From Rhodospirillales bacterium (GTDB taxonomy: Bacteria; Pseudomonadota; Alphaproteobacteria; Rhodospirillales; Thalassospiraceae): a DNA stretch of 64,000 nt. Made by a program: the position numbers and the translations under genes. Positions 36,977 through 47,833 of this stretch are shown one piece after another (position 1 is the stretch's first letter; the number at the start of each line of letters is the position of its first letter). The stretch covers positions 434,001 to 498,000 of the forward strand of contig JAHQVT010000010.1 of the NCBI GenBank assembly GCA_019634165.1, given 5' to 3'. Below the pieces are notes generated by a model that searched no databases, was not told the DNA's origin, and was given only the letters and a program-made list of their open reading frames with translations.

Positions 36977-38842
36977 TCAGGAAACAGACACAACTGAGGG
37001 GGAAAGTCCGAGTACATACCATTGCCAAAGTGCAAATCGGTAATCACCCTTTTTATCCCAATGCAACTTTTGCCACTCCCTCATAGCACTTTCATTTGCT
37101 CCGATCGTTGCCAAAACCGCATCATTCATTGGCAATTCATTTACCCAATCAACGACTGGAATACCAAAACCCTTCTTCTTTCGGTACAAAATCTCGTCAG
37201 GAAGCTCCCCCTGCAAAGCACGCTTTAGAATGTATTTCCGCTCGGAACCTTTCAGTTTGAGTTTGGCTGGAAGTTTCCGACAAAACTCGACAAGATCATT
37301 ATCCAAAAATACTGCTCTTGTTTCGAGACTGTTAAGCATGGCGGCCCGATCAACCTTCGTTAGGATATCGTCCTGCAAATAGAAACGAACAAAGTACTCG
37401 GAAGAACGGTCAACAAGATCCGTCGAAGCGCAACCGTCCCAATGACGAATTGCATCTTCATAAAGTTCTTCGGCATGCGTTTCTTCACCAAGCAAATCCG
37501 CAATCATATCAGGATAGAGCGGCGCCATCCAAAGTGGGTTCCAACAACCCGATCCATGACCTATTCCACCAAGAGCACGTCTGATCTTAAACTCCAGACT
37601 GACGTTATTTGACGATCGCGGTAAAAGACCAGCAAGACTTGCTGCACCTTTTCGAACGGATTCAGGTATGTAGTTTTCAAAAATACGCGCTATTTTCAGT
37701 GCAGCAAAAGTATCATATCCTGCAAACAGTTCGTCTCCACCATCCCCACTTAGAGCAACCTTGACCTTGGAGGCTGTCATCCTCGAGAGTGCGTATGTCG
37801 GAATTATAGATGGGTCTGACATCGGCTCATCTAGCCTCGTTAGAACTTCCTGTCCTACTGACTTCAACACTTCCAAATCGACAATCTGTTCATGGTGATT
37901 GCTGCCAATCTGTTTCGCTACAATTTTGGCAAACTCGCGCTCATCATAACTGGCTTCTCGAAACCCCATCGAGAACGTATCGAGCGGTCGGTCAGAGAGC
38001 GAGGCTGCCAATACCGCTATCGCAGAGGAATCTATCCCCCCACTTAAAAACACTCCCAGAGGGACATCCGATACCATTCGACGAGAAACAGACTGCGTAA
38101 GGAGTTCCCTCAACTCGATCGCCAACGCCTCTTCAGAAGTATTTGTGAACTGTTCGTCCCGCGGCGCAATCTGATACGACCAATAACAAGATTGTTGTAT
38201 TTTGCGTCCTTCTTCGCGGACCCACATCCAATGCCCCGCTGGTAGCTTGTTGCATTCTGTGTAGATCGTAGAAGGTGCAGGGATGAAGCCATAGGCCAAC
38301 AACTTCTTTAGCGACTTGCGATCAAGCGATGTGACAAATCGTGAGTGATTCGAAAAAACCGAAAGCTCCGAACCGAAGCAAAACAAGTCACCGCTCAGCC
38401 CCCAAAAGAGTGGCTTTTCCCCAAAACGGTCTCTCGCGAGAAAAAGTGACTTGCACCTAACATCCCAAAGCGCAAATGCGAACATACCGTTCAAGCGCTC
38501 TGGTAGGGTCTCACCCCACTCCCGGAATCCGTGCAGTAGTACTTCGGTATCGGAATGATCAGATTGGAAAATATGGCCACGCTGTTCTAGCTCTAAGCGC
38601 AGTTCCGCGTGATTATAAATTTCCCCGTTGAAGACAACAACCAGATCACGTTCAACAGTGATCATAGGTTGGCTCCCCCCTTTGACATCGCGGATGGACA
38701 GCCGCCTATGCCCTAGGAACAATGCTTGGCTCTCGTCAAGATAAGTTCCGGAAGCATCCGGACCGCGATGCCTCAGACCATTAGACATCGACGCCAGATC
38801 GTCTACATCCCCAACTCCCCAAAAACCTAGAACTCCACACAT
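36977..38842 (-). CDS. AsnB-type glutamine-hydrolysing amidotransferase
   Basis: 621 residues. Cys2 is the glutaminase nucleophile (MCGVLGFWG), and the N-terminal Ntn domain runs to about 210 with RHRGPDASG. The synthetase domain has the PP-loop LSGGIDSSAIAVL and a downstream ALSGDGGDELFAGYD. This is full-length and apparently active. In surface-polysaccharide loci such enzymes are thought to amidate sugar carboxyl groups; plain asparagine synthesis is the alternative. It starts two bases after the GT2 stop. Confidence 0.9.
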   Translation of the reverse strand: MCGVLGFWGVGDVDDLASMSNGLRHRGPDASGTYLDESQALFLGHRRLSIRDVKGGSQPMITVERDLVVVFNGEIYNHAELRLELEQRGHIFQSDHSDTEVLLHGFREWGETLPERLNGMFAFALWDVRCKSLFLARDRFGEKPLFWGLSGDLFCFGSELSVFSNHSRFVTSLDRKSLKKLLAYGFIPAPSTIYTECNKLPAGHWMWVREEGRKIQQSCYWSYQIAPRDEQFTNTSEEALAIELRELLTQSVSRRMVSDVPLGVFLSGGIDSSAIAVLAASLSDRPLDTFSMGFREASYDEREFAKIVAKQIGSNHHEQIVDLEVLKSVGQEVLTRLDEPMSDPSIIPTYALSRMTASKVKVALSGDGGDELFAGYDTFAALKIARIFENYIPESVRKGAASLAGLLPRSSNNVSLEFKIRRALGGIGHGSGCWNPLWMAPLYPDMIADLLGEETHAEELYEDAIRHWDGCASTDLVDRSSEYFVRFYLQDDILTKVDRAAMLNSLETRAVFLDNDLVEFCRKLPAKLKLKGSERKYILKRALQGELPDEILYRKKKGFGIPVVDWVNELPMNDAVLATIGANESAMREWQKLHWDKKGDYRFALWQWYVLGLSPSVVSVS

Positions 38843-38844
38843 AA

Positions 38845-39798
38845 TCAGGGCTTCTTGCTGTAAACTTCACGAACAATATAAGGCCGCTTATTCTGGGATT
38901 CGTGATAAGTGCGGCTGATAACTTCAGCAAGAAGTCCCATCAGAATTGACGTAAATCCGGTAACAATTAGCAATGTTGCAAGAAGAGGCAAGGGCGTCTG
39001 GATAAGCGCGACCCCCTCAATTACCTTCAAATAAAGAGCATATATTCCCGCCAAGAAAGCACCAGATAGACATGTCAAACCGACACCACCAAACAAATAG
39101 ATGGGTTTGGTCAAATACCTTTCCAAAAAGACGATAACCATCAAATCAAGAATCACCTTGAATATCCGGTTCAATCCATATTTTGAAACGCCTTTTGTCC
39201 GGGCATGATGATCAACCGGAATTTCACAAACCTTGCCGCCTTGCCAACTCGCGTAGATCGGAATGAATCTGTGCATTTCACCATACAAACGTACGTTTTT
39301 TATTACATTTGCCCGATAGGCTTTGAGCGAACATCCATAATCATTGAGATGCACGCCAGATATCTTCGAAATCAACCGGTTCGCAATGCTGCTTGGCAAC
39401 TTTCGTGAAACAGCTTTGTCCTGCCTGTTCTTCCGCCAGCCAGATACAACATCAAAGCCTTCGTCCAGCTTTTCAATCAATTTCTCGATATCTTTAGGGT
39501 CATTTTGGCCATCGCCATCCATCGCTATGATCACTTCATTTCTAGCATGATCGATACCAGCCATCATTGCCGCTGTCTGACCTGCGTTCACTGCAAGCTC
39601 TACAAAGATTACTCGATCATCTTCAAAGGAAATCTGCTTTGCAATATCAGCAGTTTTATCTTTGCTACCATCATCAATAAGAACGATCTCAGATGTAAGG
39701 TTCAGGTTATCAAGCGCCGATGCAATTCCTGAATATACATCTCGAATGTTTTCTTCTTCGTTGTAGAATGGGACGATGACTGACAAGCTTTTAATCAT
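38845..39798 (-). CDS. Family 2 glycosyltransferase, GtrB/ArnC-like
   Basis: 317 residues. The GT-A domain begins LSVIVPFYNEEENI, with DDGSKDKT for nucleotide binding and AMDGDGQNDP as the catalytic DxD-like site, plus SGWRKNRQD. Two C-terminal membrane helices (about 233-290) anchor it. This is the GtrB/ArnC/DPM1 architecture, which loads a sugar onto undecaprenyl phosphate. It starts 14 bases after the upstream gene. It is A/T-rich like its neighbours. Confidence 0.92.
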   Translation of the reverse strand: MIKSLSVIVPFYNEEENIRDVYSGIASALDNLNLTSEIVLIDDGSKDKTADIAKQISFEDDRVIFVELAVNAGQTAAMMAGIDHARNEVIIAMDGDGQNDPKDIEKLIEKLDEGFDVVSGWRKNRQDKAVSRKLPSSIANRLISKISGVHLNDYGCSLKAYRANVIKNVRLYGEMHRFIPIYASWQGGKVCEIPVDHHARTKGVSKYGLNRIFKVILDLMVIVFLERYLTKPIYLFGGVGLTCLSGAFLAGIYALYLKVIEGVALIQTPLPLLATLLIVTGFTSILMGLLAEVISRTYHESQNKRPYIVREVYSKKP

Positions 39799-39811
39799 AA
39801 AATTCCCTAGA

Positions 39812-41296
39812 CTAATTGGTTTTAGCCGTTATTTTTCGGCTGCTCAGAAATGAAGAAATGACACTTAGCCCAATAATACTCACACTGATGTTTGCTGCAG
39901 ATAAATATCTGGGCTCAGTATGTATCAACGCGAAAATGCCCCACACTCCTGCGTAAAACAACCACAATCCGACCATCCCAGTCGAGACACCAATTACTCC
40001 TATTTCATGACACCTCCAGATCTTTCGAAAAATGATAAAAGGAAAAACCGCAAAGCAAGAAAAAATAGCCAAGTTGATCAATCGAACACACATCAGTAGC
40101 AAAAAGATGGGGAGTAACTGATATTTGCCCTGATCAAAAATCTCTAAAAAAACAAACCTTGTTTTCCATAGTGAATGGTCACCAGTTTTCAGCGCATCGA
40201 GCATCAATATATTTTGAAATGGCTGAAACACACCAAACACAGTCGTTGGTCGAACATTAAAGCCAATGATTAGTCCGATTGCCATCGGATATCTGCTCAT
40301 AACTTCGAAATATTTATGCTGACCCAGCTGAGAAATTTCATATTCAGAGTAACCCAAATCTTTTTGTAATCTACTGTTTAGGTTAAATACTTTTTGCGTT
40401 GCCGCGTATACATCCCAAGGTGAAAACCCTCCAACCTCTTCCCTGTAGATCTGATCAACTGGATCATCTCCAGCAAATATTTCAGGAAAAAAACTGAGGT
40501 AAGGCGTGCTCAGAGCAATCCAGTAAACAGTTTTTCCGCCCGTGGTCACTGCTGGAATACCGTAATTCTTATCGTGGTAAGCCTTAATCAGTTCATTCAA
40601 GCCCAAAACCGGCGCAACTATTATCGCTATTCCACCAACGATCTGCATGCCTTTTCGCATACGGTCTTTTCCATCTTCCCAAGCTGCAAATGAAAGAAAG
40701 ACGGAAATTGGGAACAGCAAATACAACGTCGACTCCCGAAACAGGAACGCAAATGCCAAAACAATCCCAGCAAGCAAAAATCGACCAGGCCACATCGCGC
40801 GCAAACAAAGCGCAAACCAAATAGATATTATCAACAGCGACGTATAAATGCTGTCGGCTAAAACAACACCGTCAAGAAACATCTGGATTGAGAAAGCGTA
40901 AGAGAAGGCGCTAAAAAATGAGACCCACCGTTTGCGGACTAGGTATTGAGCTATTTGATACACACAAACCGACGATATGAACGTCAACGAACACTGAAAA
41001 ATATAAAGTGTCAGTCGCCACGCATCACCAAACAACAGTTTGTGAAGCAAGATAACAATGGAATATCCAGGAACACGTGTATTATAGAGATCAAAAGCTG
41101 GATATGCTTGATCACGAAGGATCATGTCAGCAAATTCGATATATCCTGATGAATCACCACTTTCGAGCAGACCAAAAGCCAAATAAGTCGCGAGACGTGA
41201 CACAAAAAAAAGCATCAAAGCAATTACTATCGCACAATCTTTTCCACCGTCCAAACCTCGAACTGACTTCACTATTTGCACCCACAACAATTCCAT
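39812..41296 (-). CDS. Multi-pass membrane protein, likely GT-C glycosyltransferase
   Basis: 494 residues from the ATG at 41296 (a TTG at 41305 is the alternative). About eleven or twelve membrane helices. The first periplasmic loop holds LLESGDSSGYIEFADM followed by NTRVPGYSIVILLHKLLFG, which has the acidic residues and RxPGY pattern of GT-C (ArnT/PMT-like) enzymes that use polyprenyl-phosphate sugars. No named family could be given. It leads the A/T-rich operon, and together with GtrA and GtrB-like proteins it would be the specificity enzyme. Moderate confidence. Confidence 0.65.
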   Translation of the reverse strand: MELLWVQIVKSVRGLDGGKDCAIVIALMLFFVSRLATYLAFGLLESGDSSGYIEFADMILRDQAYPAFDLYNTRVPGYSIVILLHKLLFGDAWRLTLYIFQCSLTFISSVCVYQIAQYLVRKRWVSFFSAFSYAFSIQMFLDGVVLADSIYTSLLIISIWFALCLRAMWPGRFLLAGIVLAFAFLFRESTLYLLFPISVFLSFAAWEDGKDRMRKGMQIVGGIAIIVAPVLGLNELIKAYHDKNYGIPAVTTGGKTVYWIALSTPYLSFFPEIFAGDDPVDQIYREEVGGFSPWDVYAATQKVFNLNSRLQKDLGYSEYEISQLGQHKYFEVMSRYPMAIGLIIGFNVRPTTVFGVFQPFQNILMLDALKTGDHSLWKTRFVFLEIFDQGKYQLLPIFLLLMCVRLINLAIFSCFAVFPFIIFRKIWRCHEIGVIGVSTGMVGLWLFYAGVWGIFALIHTEPRYLSAANISVSIIGLSVISSFLSSRKITAKTN

Positions 41297-41499
41297 AATG
41301 ATCAAAGCCTACTAGCAGCGTTATCAAGCATACTTATGCATTTCACAAGCCGTGTTCGCAATCTTGTATTGAACTGAAAACTAGGCTCAGATAAATCCGC
41401 TATAGTAAATCTATAAAAAGCTAGCCAGGCTCGAAACTCCTCCTTTTCCAAAAGCTGCAAAGCAGCTATTTCAGGCATACGAGCAAAAAAGGAGAAACC

Positions 41500-43899
<2,400 letters not shown>

Positions 43900-43926
43900 C
43901 GCGAACCAACGGACATAACCATCATC

Positions 43927-43968
43927 AAGGCGGCGGGATTGGGTATCAACCATCCCGCCGCCTTTTTA
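43927..43968 (+). terminator. Intrinsic terminator after tex
   Basis: 13-bp GC-rich stem (43927-43939 with 43952-43964), 12-base loop, then a run of T. Confidence 0.9.
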
Positions 43969-44028
43969 TTTGCCGATGACCTATGCAGTCAATTGACACA
44001 AAGCGCGGAAAACTCCATTTTGCAGCTT

Positions 44029-44130
44029 CACCAAGGGGAGCCCCGTCAGGGGGCTGAGAAACTGCCGAGTGAAATATCAGCGCAGTGACCCGTTGAACCT
44101 GATCCAGTTCATACTGGCGTAGGGACGGTG
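44029..44130 (+). ncRNA. TPP riboswitch (thi box)
   Basis: The conserved thi-box cores are present: GGGGAGCCCC with GGGCTGAGAAAC on the 5' side, then ACCCGTTGAACCTGATC and GGCGTAGGGA on the 3' side. The P1 helix can form from CACC (44029-44032) and GGTG (44127-44130). It lies 86 bases before the thiM start and should lower thiM-thiE expression when thiamine pyrophosphate is abundant. The expression platform (44131-44215) has no obvious T-tract terminator, so translational control is more likely. Confidence 0.95.
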
Positions 44131-44215
44131 CGAACGCTGTAACCAACGTTCTCCATCTTTCCGACTTCGAACTGGGTCTCCAACGCCGCGATATAAGATG
44201 CATTGGAGCCTCGAT

Positions 44216-45025
44216 ATGACGACCGACCTTTCCCAAACCGCGACCGATCTTTTTGAACGCATGCGCGCGACCAATCCGCTTGTTCATTGCATTACCAACT
44301 ATGTCGCAATGAATTATGCCGCCAATGTCCTGTTGGCAGCGGGCGCGTCCCCCGCCATGGTCCATACGCCTGAAGAATCCGGCGAATTTGCCGCCATTGC
44401 CGGTGCCTTGACGGTCAATATCGGCACCCTGTCGCCCAACTGGGTTGATGGCATGATTGCCGCGGCCAAATCGGCCGATGATACGGGCAAACCATGGGTG
44501 CTTGATCCGGTTGCGCATTTTGCCACCGGGTATCGCCGCGAGACTGTTGCTAACCTGTTAAAGCTTCACCCGACCGTTATTCGCGGCAATGCATCAGAAA
44601 TCATCGCCCTTGGCGGTGGTCAAAGTGCCGGTCAGGGTGTCGATAGCGGCGATCCGGTCGAACAGGCAGAAGATGCCGCCCGCACCCTTGCAACCGCGCA
44701 AAACGCGATTGTTGCCGTCACTGGCGAAGTTGATTTTGTCACCGATGGCACACGTTCGGTCCGCATTGCTGGCGGATCAGCGCTTATGCCAAAAATCACG
44801 GCCATGGGCTGTGCACTTACCACCCTTGTGGGTGCCTATGTCGCCGTTGCACCTGATCAGGCGTTTGAGGCAACCGTTGCTGCCTTAGCCAATTTCGCCG
44901 TTGCCGGAAGCATTGCGGCCAAAACGGCACAAGGCCCGGCATCCTTTATGACGGCCTTTGTCGATGGACTGCATAATCTGGATGCAGGTACCTTTAACAC
45001 CACCGCCCGGATCGAGGTTCTATGA
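44216..45025 (+). CDS. thiM: Hydroxyethylthiazole kinase
   Basis: Phosphorylates 4-methyl-5-(2-hydroxyethyl)thiazole for thiamine salvage. 269 residues from the ATG at 44216, with GGAG 7 bases upstream; an in-frame start at 44198 is less likely. Signatures: NPLVHCITNYVAMNYAANVL, LDPVAHFATGYR, GNASEIIAL and the C-terminal anion hole TAMGCALTTLVGAY. Its stop overlaps thiE by four bases. Confidence 0.96.
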   Translation: MTTDLSQTATDLFERMRATNPLVHCITNYVAMNYAANVLLAAGASPAMVHTPEESGEFAAIAGALTVNIGTLSPNWVDGMIAAAKSADDTGKPWVLDPVAHFATGYRRETVANLLKLHPTVIRGNASEIIALGGGQSAGQGVDSGDPVEQAEDAARTLATAQNAIVAVTGEVDFVTDGTRSVRIAGGSALMPKITAMGCALTTLVGAYVAVAPDQAFEATVAALANFAVAGSIAAKTAQGPASFMTAFVDGLHNLDAGTFNTTARIEVL

Positions 45026-45675
45026 AGAAGTTCGACTTATCGCTTTATCTGGTTCTTGATCCCGATCTGTGCCGTACCCATTCGATGGTTGAAACCACCA
45101 TGGCCGCCATCGCCGGTGGGGCAACCATTGTGCAATTACGCGATAAAAAGGTCGGGACCGACGGGCTTATTCGCATTGCCCGTGAATTAATGCATGCGAT
45201 GAAAGGAACCGGTGTTCCCTTAATCGTCAATGATGACATTGATGCCGCCATCGCAATTGGTGCGGATGGCCTTCACGTCGGACAGGATGACGTGCCATCA
45301 AGTGCGGCACGCGAACGGTTGGGCCGCGATAAGATCATTGGCCTTTCGATTGAAGATGAAGCTGTGGCCCGCAAAGTCGATCCAAACGTTGTCGATTATG
45401 TCGGCATCGGCCCCGTCTTTGCCACCCCAACCAAGCCCGACCACAAACCCGCCATTGGATTTGATGGGCTAAGCCAACTGATTAAGATCGTCGGCCTCCC
45501 ATCTGTTGCGATTGGCGGACTGAAACGTGACCATGTTGAACCGGTTTTAAAAAGTGGCGCAAACGGATTGGCGGTTGTTTCGGCCATCTGTGGACAACCA
45601 GATCCCGAGTCTGCCGCAGCACGCATTTCAGCGGCCTTAAAGGCCACCCGCGCAAAAGACATGAACCCCATCTAA
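45022..45675 (+). CDS. thiE: Thiamine-phosphate synthase
   Basis: Joins HMP-PP and thiazole phosphate to thiamine phosphate. 217 residues, a TIM barrel with VQLRDKKVGT, LIVNDDIDAAIAIGADGLHV, GQDD, and FATPTKPDHKPAIG at the phosphate site. The ATG overlaps the thiM stop, so it is translated with thiM under the TPP riboswitch. Together they make a two-gene salvage unit with no thiD in the window. Confidence 0.96.
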   Translation: MKKFDLSLYLVLDPDLCRTHSMVETTMAAIAGGATIVQLRDKKVGTDGLIRIARELMHAMKGTGVPLIVNDDIDAAIAIGADGLHVGQDDVPSSAARERLGRDKIIGLSIEDEAVARKVDPNVVDYVGIGPVFATPTKPDHKPAIGFDGLSQLIKIVGLPSVAIGGLKRDHVEPVLKSGANGLAVVSAICGQPDPESAAARISAALKATRAKDMNPI

Positions 45676-45709
45676 TTCGCTTTTAAACACCCCCGATACC
45701 CGAACATCC

Positions 45710-45748
45710 AACCCCCGCAGCGCTAACCGGCTGCGGGGGTTGGTGTTT
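45710..45748 (+). terminator. Intrinsic terminator after thiE
   Basis: Perfect 12-bp stem (45710-45721 with 45730-45741), eight-base loop, followed by a T-rich stretch. Confidence 0.9.
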
Positions 45749-45905
45749 TTGTTCTGATGAAATTTCACACCTTCCAGTCTTTGCATGGCAGTCCACCACC
45801 CCATGCACGAACTGGCACGGAAATGCCGCAATTGCGCCGCTAATTCTTCTGCTTCGCTGGTCATATTACCCGTCATGAGGAACGACAAACCGCGCGAGGA
45901 AAGCC

Positions 45906-46211
45906 ATGCTTAAATCTTTGCGCAGCAAACCGGTTGCCATCGCCCTGATCAGTTTCATGACGATCACGACAGCCGCATTGGCTGCAATAAAGGTCGCCCC
46001 AAAACCGACCACCGACAGTGTGACGATCTATTCTGACATCAAGAAAGGTGAAGTCATCCTAAGCCGTCCTGATGGCACCATTGCGCTTTTGCGCGATTGT
46101 GTGAAATTCCCCTGTCAGATCGATATTTCCGCCCTGGGACGGGGGGAATATGGCGTGATGATCCGCAATGGCACAGACATTCAACATTTGGTCGGGCTTT
46201 ATAAGGAATAG
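45906..46211 (+). CDS. Small predicted secreted protein, unknown function
   Basis: 101 residues with an N-terminal signal peptide (about 1-27, SKPVAIALISFMTITTAALA). The mature part is a short beta-rich domain with two cysteines in LRDCVKFPCQIDI, which could form a disulfide in the periplasm. AGGA precedes the ATG by about 5 bases. No family was recognised. The nearest genes (thiE, sodB) give no functional link. Confidence 0.7.
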   Translation: MLKSLRSKPVAIALISFMTITTAALAAIKVAPKPTTDSVTIYSDIKKGEVILSRPDGTIALLRDCVKFPCQIDISALGRGEYGVMIRNGTDIQHLVGLYKE

Positions 46212-46512
46212 CTTTCCGACTCTGCCTTGGTCGCCATCGAAAGATTAAAATAATCACAGATTTTCGGGAACGTTTTGCCCCGCAAATTGTTCATCAGGTG
46301 TGTTTAGGCAACAGACCCTTGCCAGATGACGCATTGCATAAACCGCCCTGTGTCCTAGATAACAGAGCAAAGGCATCCCTCTTGCCGCGTTTGATGATCT
46401 TGCAACAAAGGTTTCCAACAGGTTGCACGGGATTTTCACTTTCACCAAACGCGCAAAAAGGGATATGTTGCGTTACCGCACAGACCCATAATGAAAGTCG
46501 AGGAACTGTATC
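46212..46512. other. Intergenic region upstream of sodB
   Basis: About 301 bases without a supported gene. The right end holds a possible promoter: TTCACC (46441-46446), 17 bases, then TATGTT (46464-46469), about 45 bases before sodB. GAGGAA near 46500 is the ribosome site. The left two-thirds shows nothing distinctive; no Fur-like box was seen. Confidence 0.45.
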
Positions 46513-47118
46513 ATGGCATTTGAACTCCCAGCACTTCCGTATGCATATGACGCGCTTGCACCGGTCATGTCGTCTGAAACCCTTGAGTTTCACCATGACA
46601 AACATCACAACGCATATGTTGTGAACGGCAACAAGCTGCTCGAAGGTTCGGGCCTTGAAGGCAAATCACTCGAAGAAGTTATTGTTGCTTCCTATGGTGA
46701 CGCTGCCAAAGCCGGCCTGTTCAACAACGCTGCCCAGCACTGGAACCATATCGAGTTCTGGCAGATGATGAAGGGCAATGGCAGCGGCGCCATTCCGGGT
46801 GAACTGGAAAAGAAAATCGTCGAAGATTTCGGCTCTGTCGATGCCTTCAAAGAAGCCTTCATTCAGGCTGGCGTTACCCAGTTCGGTTCGGGCTGGTGCT
46901 GGTTGGCAATGGACAAATCGGGCAAACTGGTTGTGACCAAAACCCCGAATGCGGAAAACCCGCTTGTTCACGGTCAGACCCCGCTGCTTGGCTGTGATGT
47001 TTGGGAACACTCCTATTACATCGATTACCGCAACGCGCGCCCTGACTACGTCAAAGCGTTCCTCGACAGCCTGGTTAACTGGGAATATGTCGCAGAGCGT
47101 TTCTCCAAAGCAGGCTAA
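46513..47118 (+). CDS. sodB: Iron superoxide dismutase
   Basis: Dismutates superoxide in the cytosol. 201 residues. The metal ligands are His27 (LEFHHDKHHNAYV), the His in AQHWNHIEFW, and the Asp and His in DVWEHSYYIDY. AQHWNHIEFWQMM and GSGWCWL fit the Fe-type rather than the Mn-type subfamily. Single gene between its own promoter region and terminator. Confidence 0.97.
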   Translation: MAFELPALPYAYDALAPVMSSETLEFHHDKHHNAYVVNGNKLLEGSGLEGKSLEEVIVASYGDAAKAGLFNNAAQHWNHIEFWQMMKGNGSGAIPGELEKKIVEDFGSVDAFKEAFIQAGVTQFGSGWCWLAMDKSGKLVVTKTPNAENPLVHGQTPLLGCDVWEHSYYIDYRNARPDYVKAFLDSLVNWEYVAERFSKAG

Positions 47119-47152
47119 TCAGCCCCAAGCTTTGAGAAGAGATTAAAGAAAG

Positions 47153-47178
47153 CGGTCCCTTTGGGGGCCGTTTTTTTT
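47153..47178 (+). terminator. Intrinsic terminator after sodB
   Basis: Seven-pair stem (47153-47159 with 47164-47170, one G-U pair) and a run of eight T. Ends at the convergent toxin gene. Confidence 0.85.
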
Positions 47179-47179
47179 A

Positions 47180-47464
47180 TCAGAATTCATCTGGCCAACG
47201 CCGTGCCGCATGTAGAACAGCAATCACTGTCACCGTATTCGCACTAAGACTGTAAGCAACAAGATAGGGCGTCCCATTGACGATCATTTCGCGCGTATGC
47301 GCCACACGCCCGTTGCGCCCAATAAACGGATGCGTCGCAAGCTGCGATACGGACCCGGAAATTAACTGATATGTCCGAAGCGCGGCCGCCGGATTGTGTT
47401 CATCGATATAATCAATGATCTCATGCAAATCTTCGACGGCCCGGCTATCCCAGTCGATTTTCAT
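47180..47464 (-). CDS. RelE/ParE family toxin
   Basis: 94 residues. MKIDWDSRAVEDLHEIIDYI, then NPAAALRTYQLI, HPFIGRNGRVAHTREMIV and a C-terminal TVTVIAVLHAARRWPDEF follow the ParE/RelE fold. ParE members poison gyrase, RelE members cut mRNA on the ribosome; the sequence favours ParE slightly (C-terminal HAARRWP). Its ATG overlaps the antitoxin stop. It is second in the pair, as usual for type II systems. Confidence 0.9.
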   Translation of the reverse strand: MKIDWDSRAVEDLHEIIDYIDEHNPAAALRTYQLISGSVSQLATHPFIGRNGRVAHTREMIVNGTPYLVAYSLSANTVTVIAVLHAARRWPDEF

Positions 47465-47718
47465 CCGGCCTGTTTATCCGCAAACCGTTGGTCAAACTCG
47501 GCCAGCACATCCTCATGCGCAATCAAAGTTGCTTTGCCAGCTTGGATAGATTGGGCACGTTCTGCAATCACACTGACTTGCCATTCCTGATGGTCGGCAT
47601 ATTGCCGCAGGGCGTCATTGATTATGCTTGAACGTGTTTGACCAAAGGCATCTGCAAGATTGTCCAAGCGCTGCCGTAATTCGGCATCAACGCGAACAGC
47701 CAATGTATCTTTGCTCAT
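47461..47718 (-). CDS. RHH (CopG-type) antitoxin
   Basis: 85 residues from the ATG at 47718 with GGTGG just upstream; the frame back to 47763 would read through the operator and is rejected. The N-terminal ribbon TLAVRVDAELRQRLDNLA and helices to about residue 50 form the DNA-binding dimer; the C-terminal part would bind the toxin. It should repress its own promoter through the inverted repeat at 47741-47755. Confidence 0.88.
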   Translation of the reverse strand: MSKDTLAVRVDAELRQRLDNLADAFGQTRSSIINDALRQYADHQEWQVSVIAERAQSIQAGKATLIAHEDVLAEFDQRFADKQAG

Positions 47719-47740
47719 GATCCACCCAATGTTTGCAATG

Positions 47741-47757
47741 TAATACATCGTATTATA
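47741..47757 (-). promoter_or_regulatory. Operator overlapping the -10 box of the toxin-antitoxin promoter
   Basis: TAATAC (47741-47746) and GTATTA (47750-47755) form a perfect inverted repeat with a three-base centre. Read leftward, a consensus -10 TATAAT (complement of 47752-47757) overlaps it, with TTTTTG 17 bases further upstream as a weak -35. Binding by the RHH antitoxin would block RNA polymerase. Confidence 0.7.
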
Positions 47758-47776
47758 GCGCATTTCTTCCCAAACA

Positions 47777-47806
47777 AAAACACCGCCGGTTTCCCGGCGG
47801 TGTTTT
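47777..47806 (-). terminator. Intrinsic terminator of the aldehyde dehydrogenase gene
   Basis: Perfect 13-bp stem (47777-47789 with 47794-47806), four-base loop, with A and T runs on the two sides. It ends the leftward ALDH-aminotransferase-oxidase transcripts just before the toxin-antitoxin promoter. Confidence 0.9.
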
Positions 47807-47833
47807 CTGAATCAAACCTGATCAAATAAGGGA

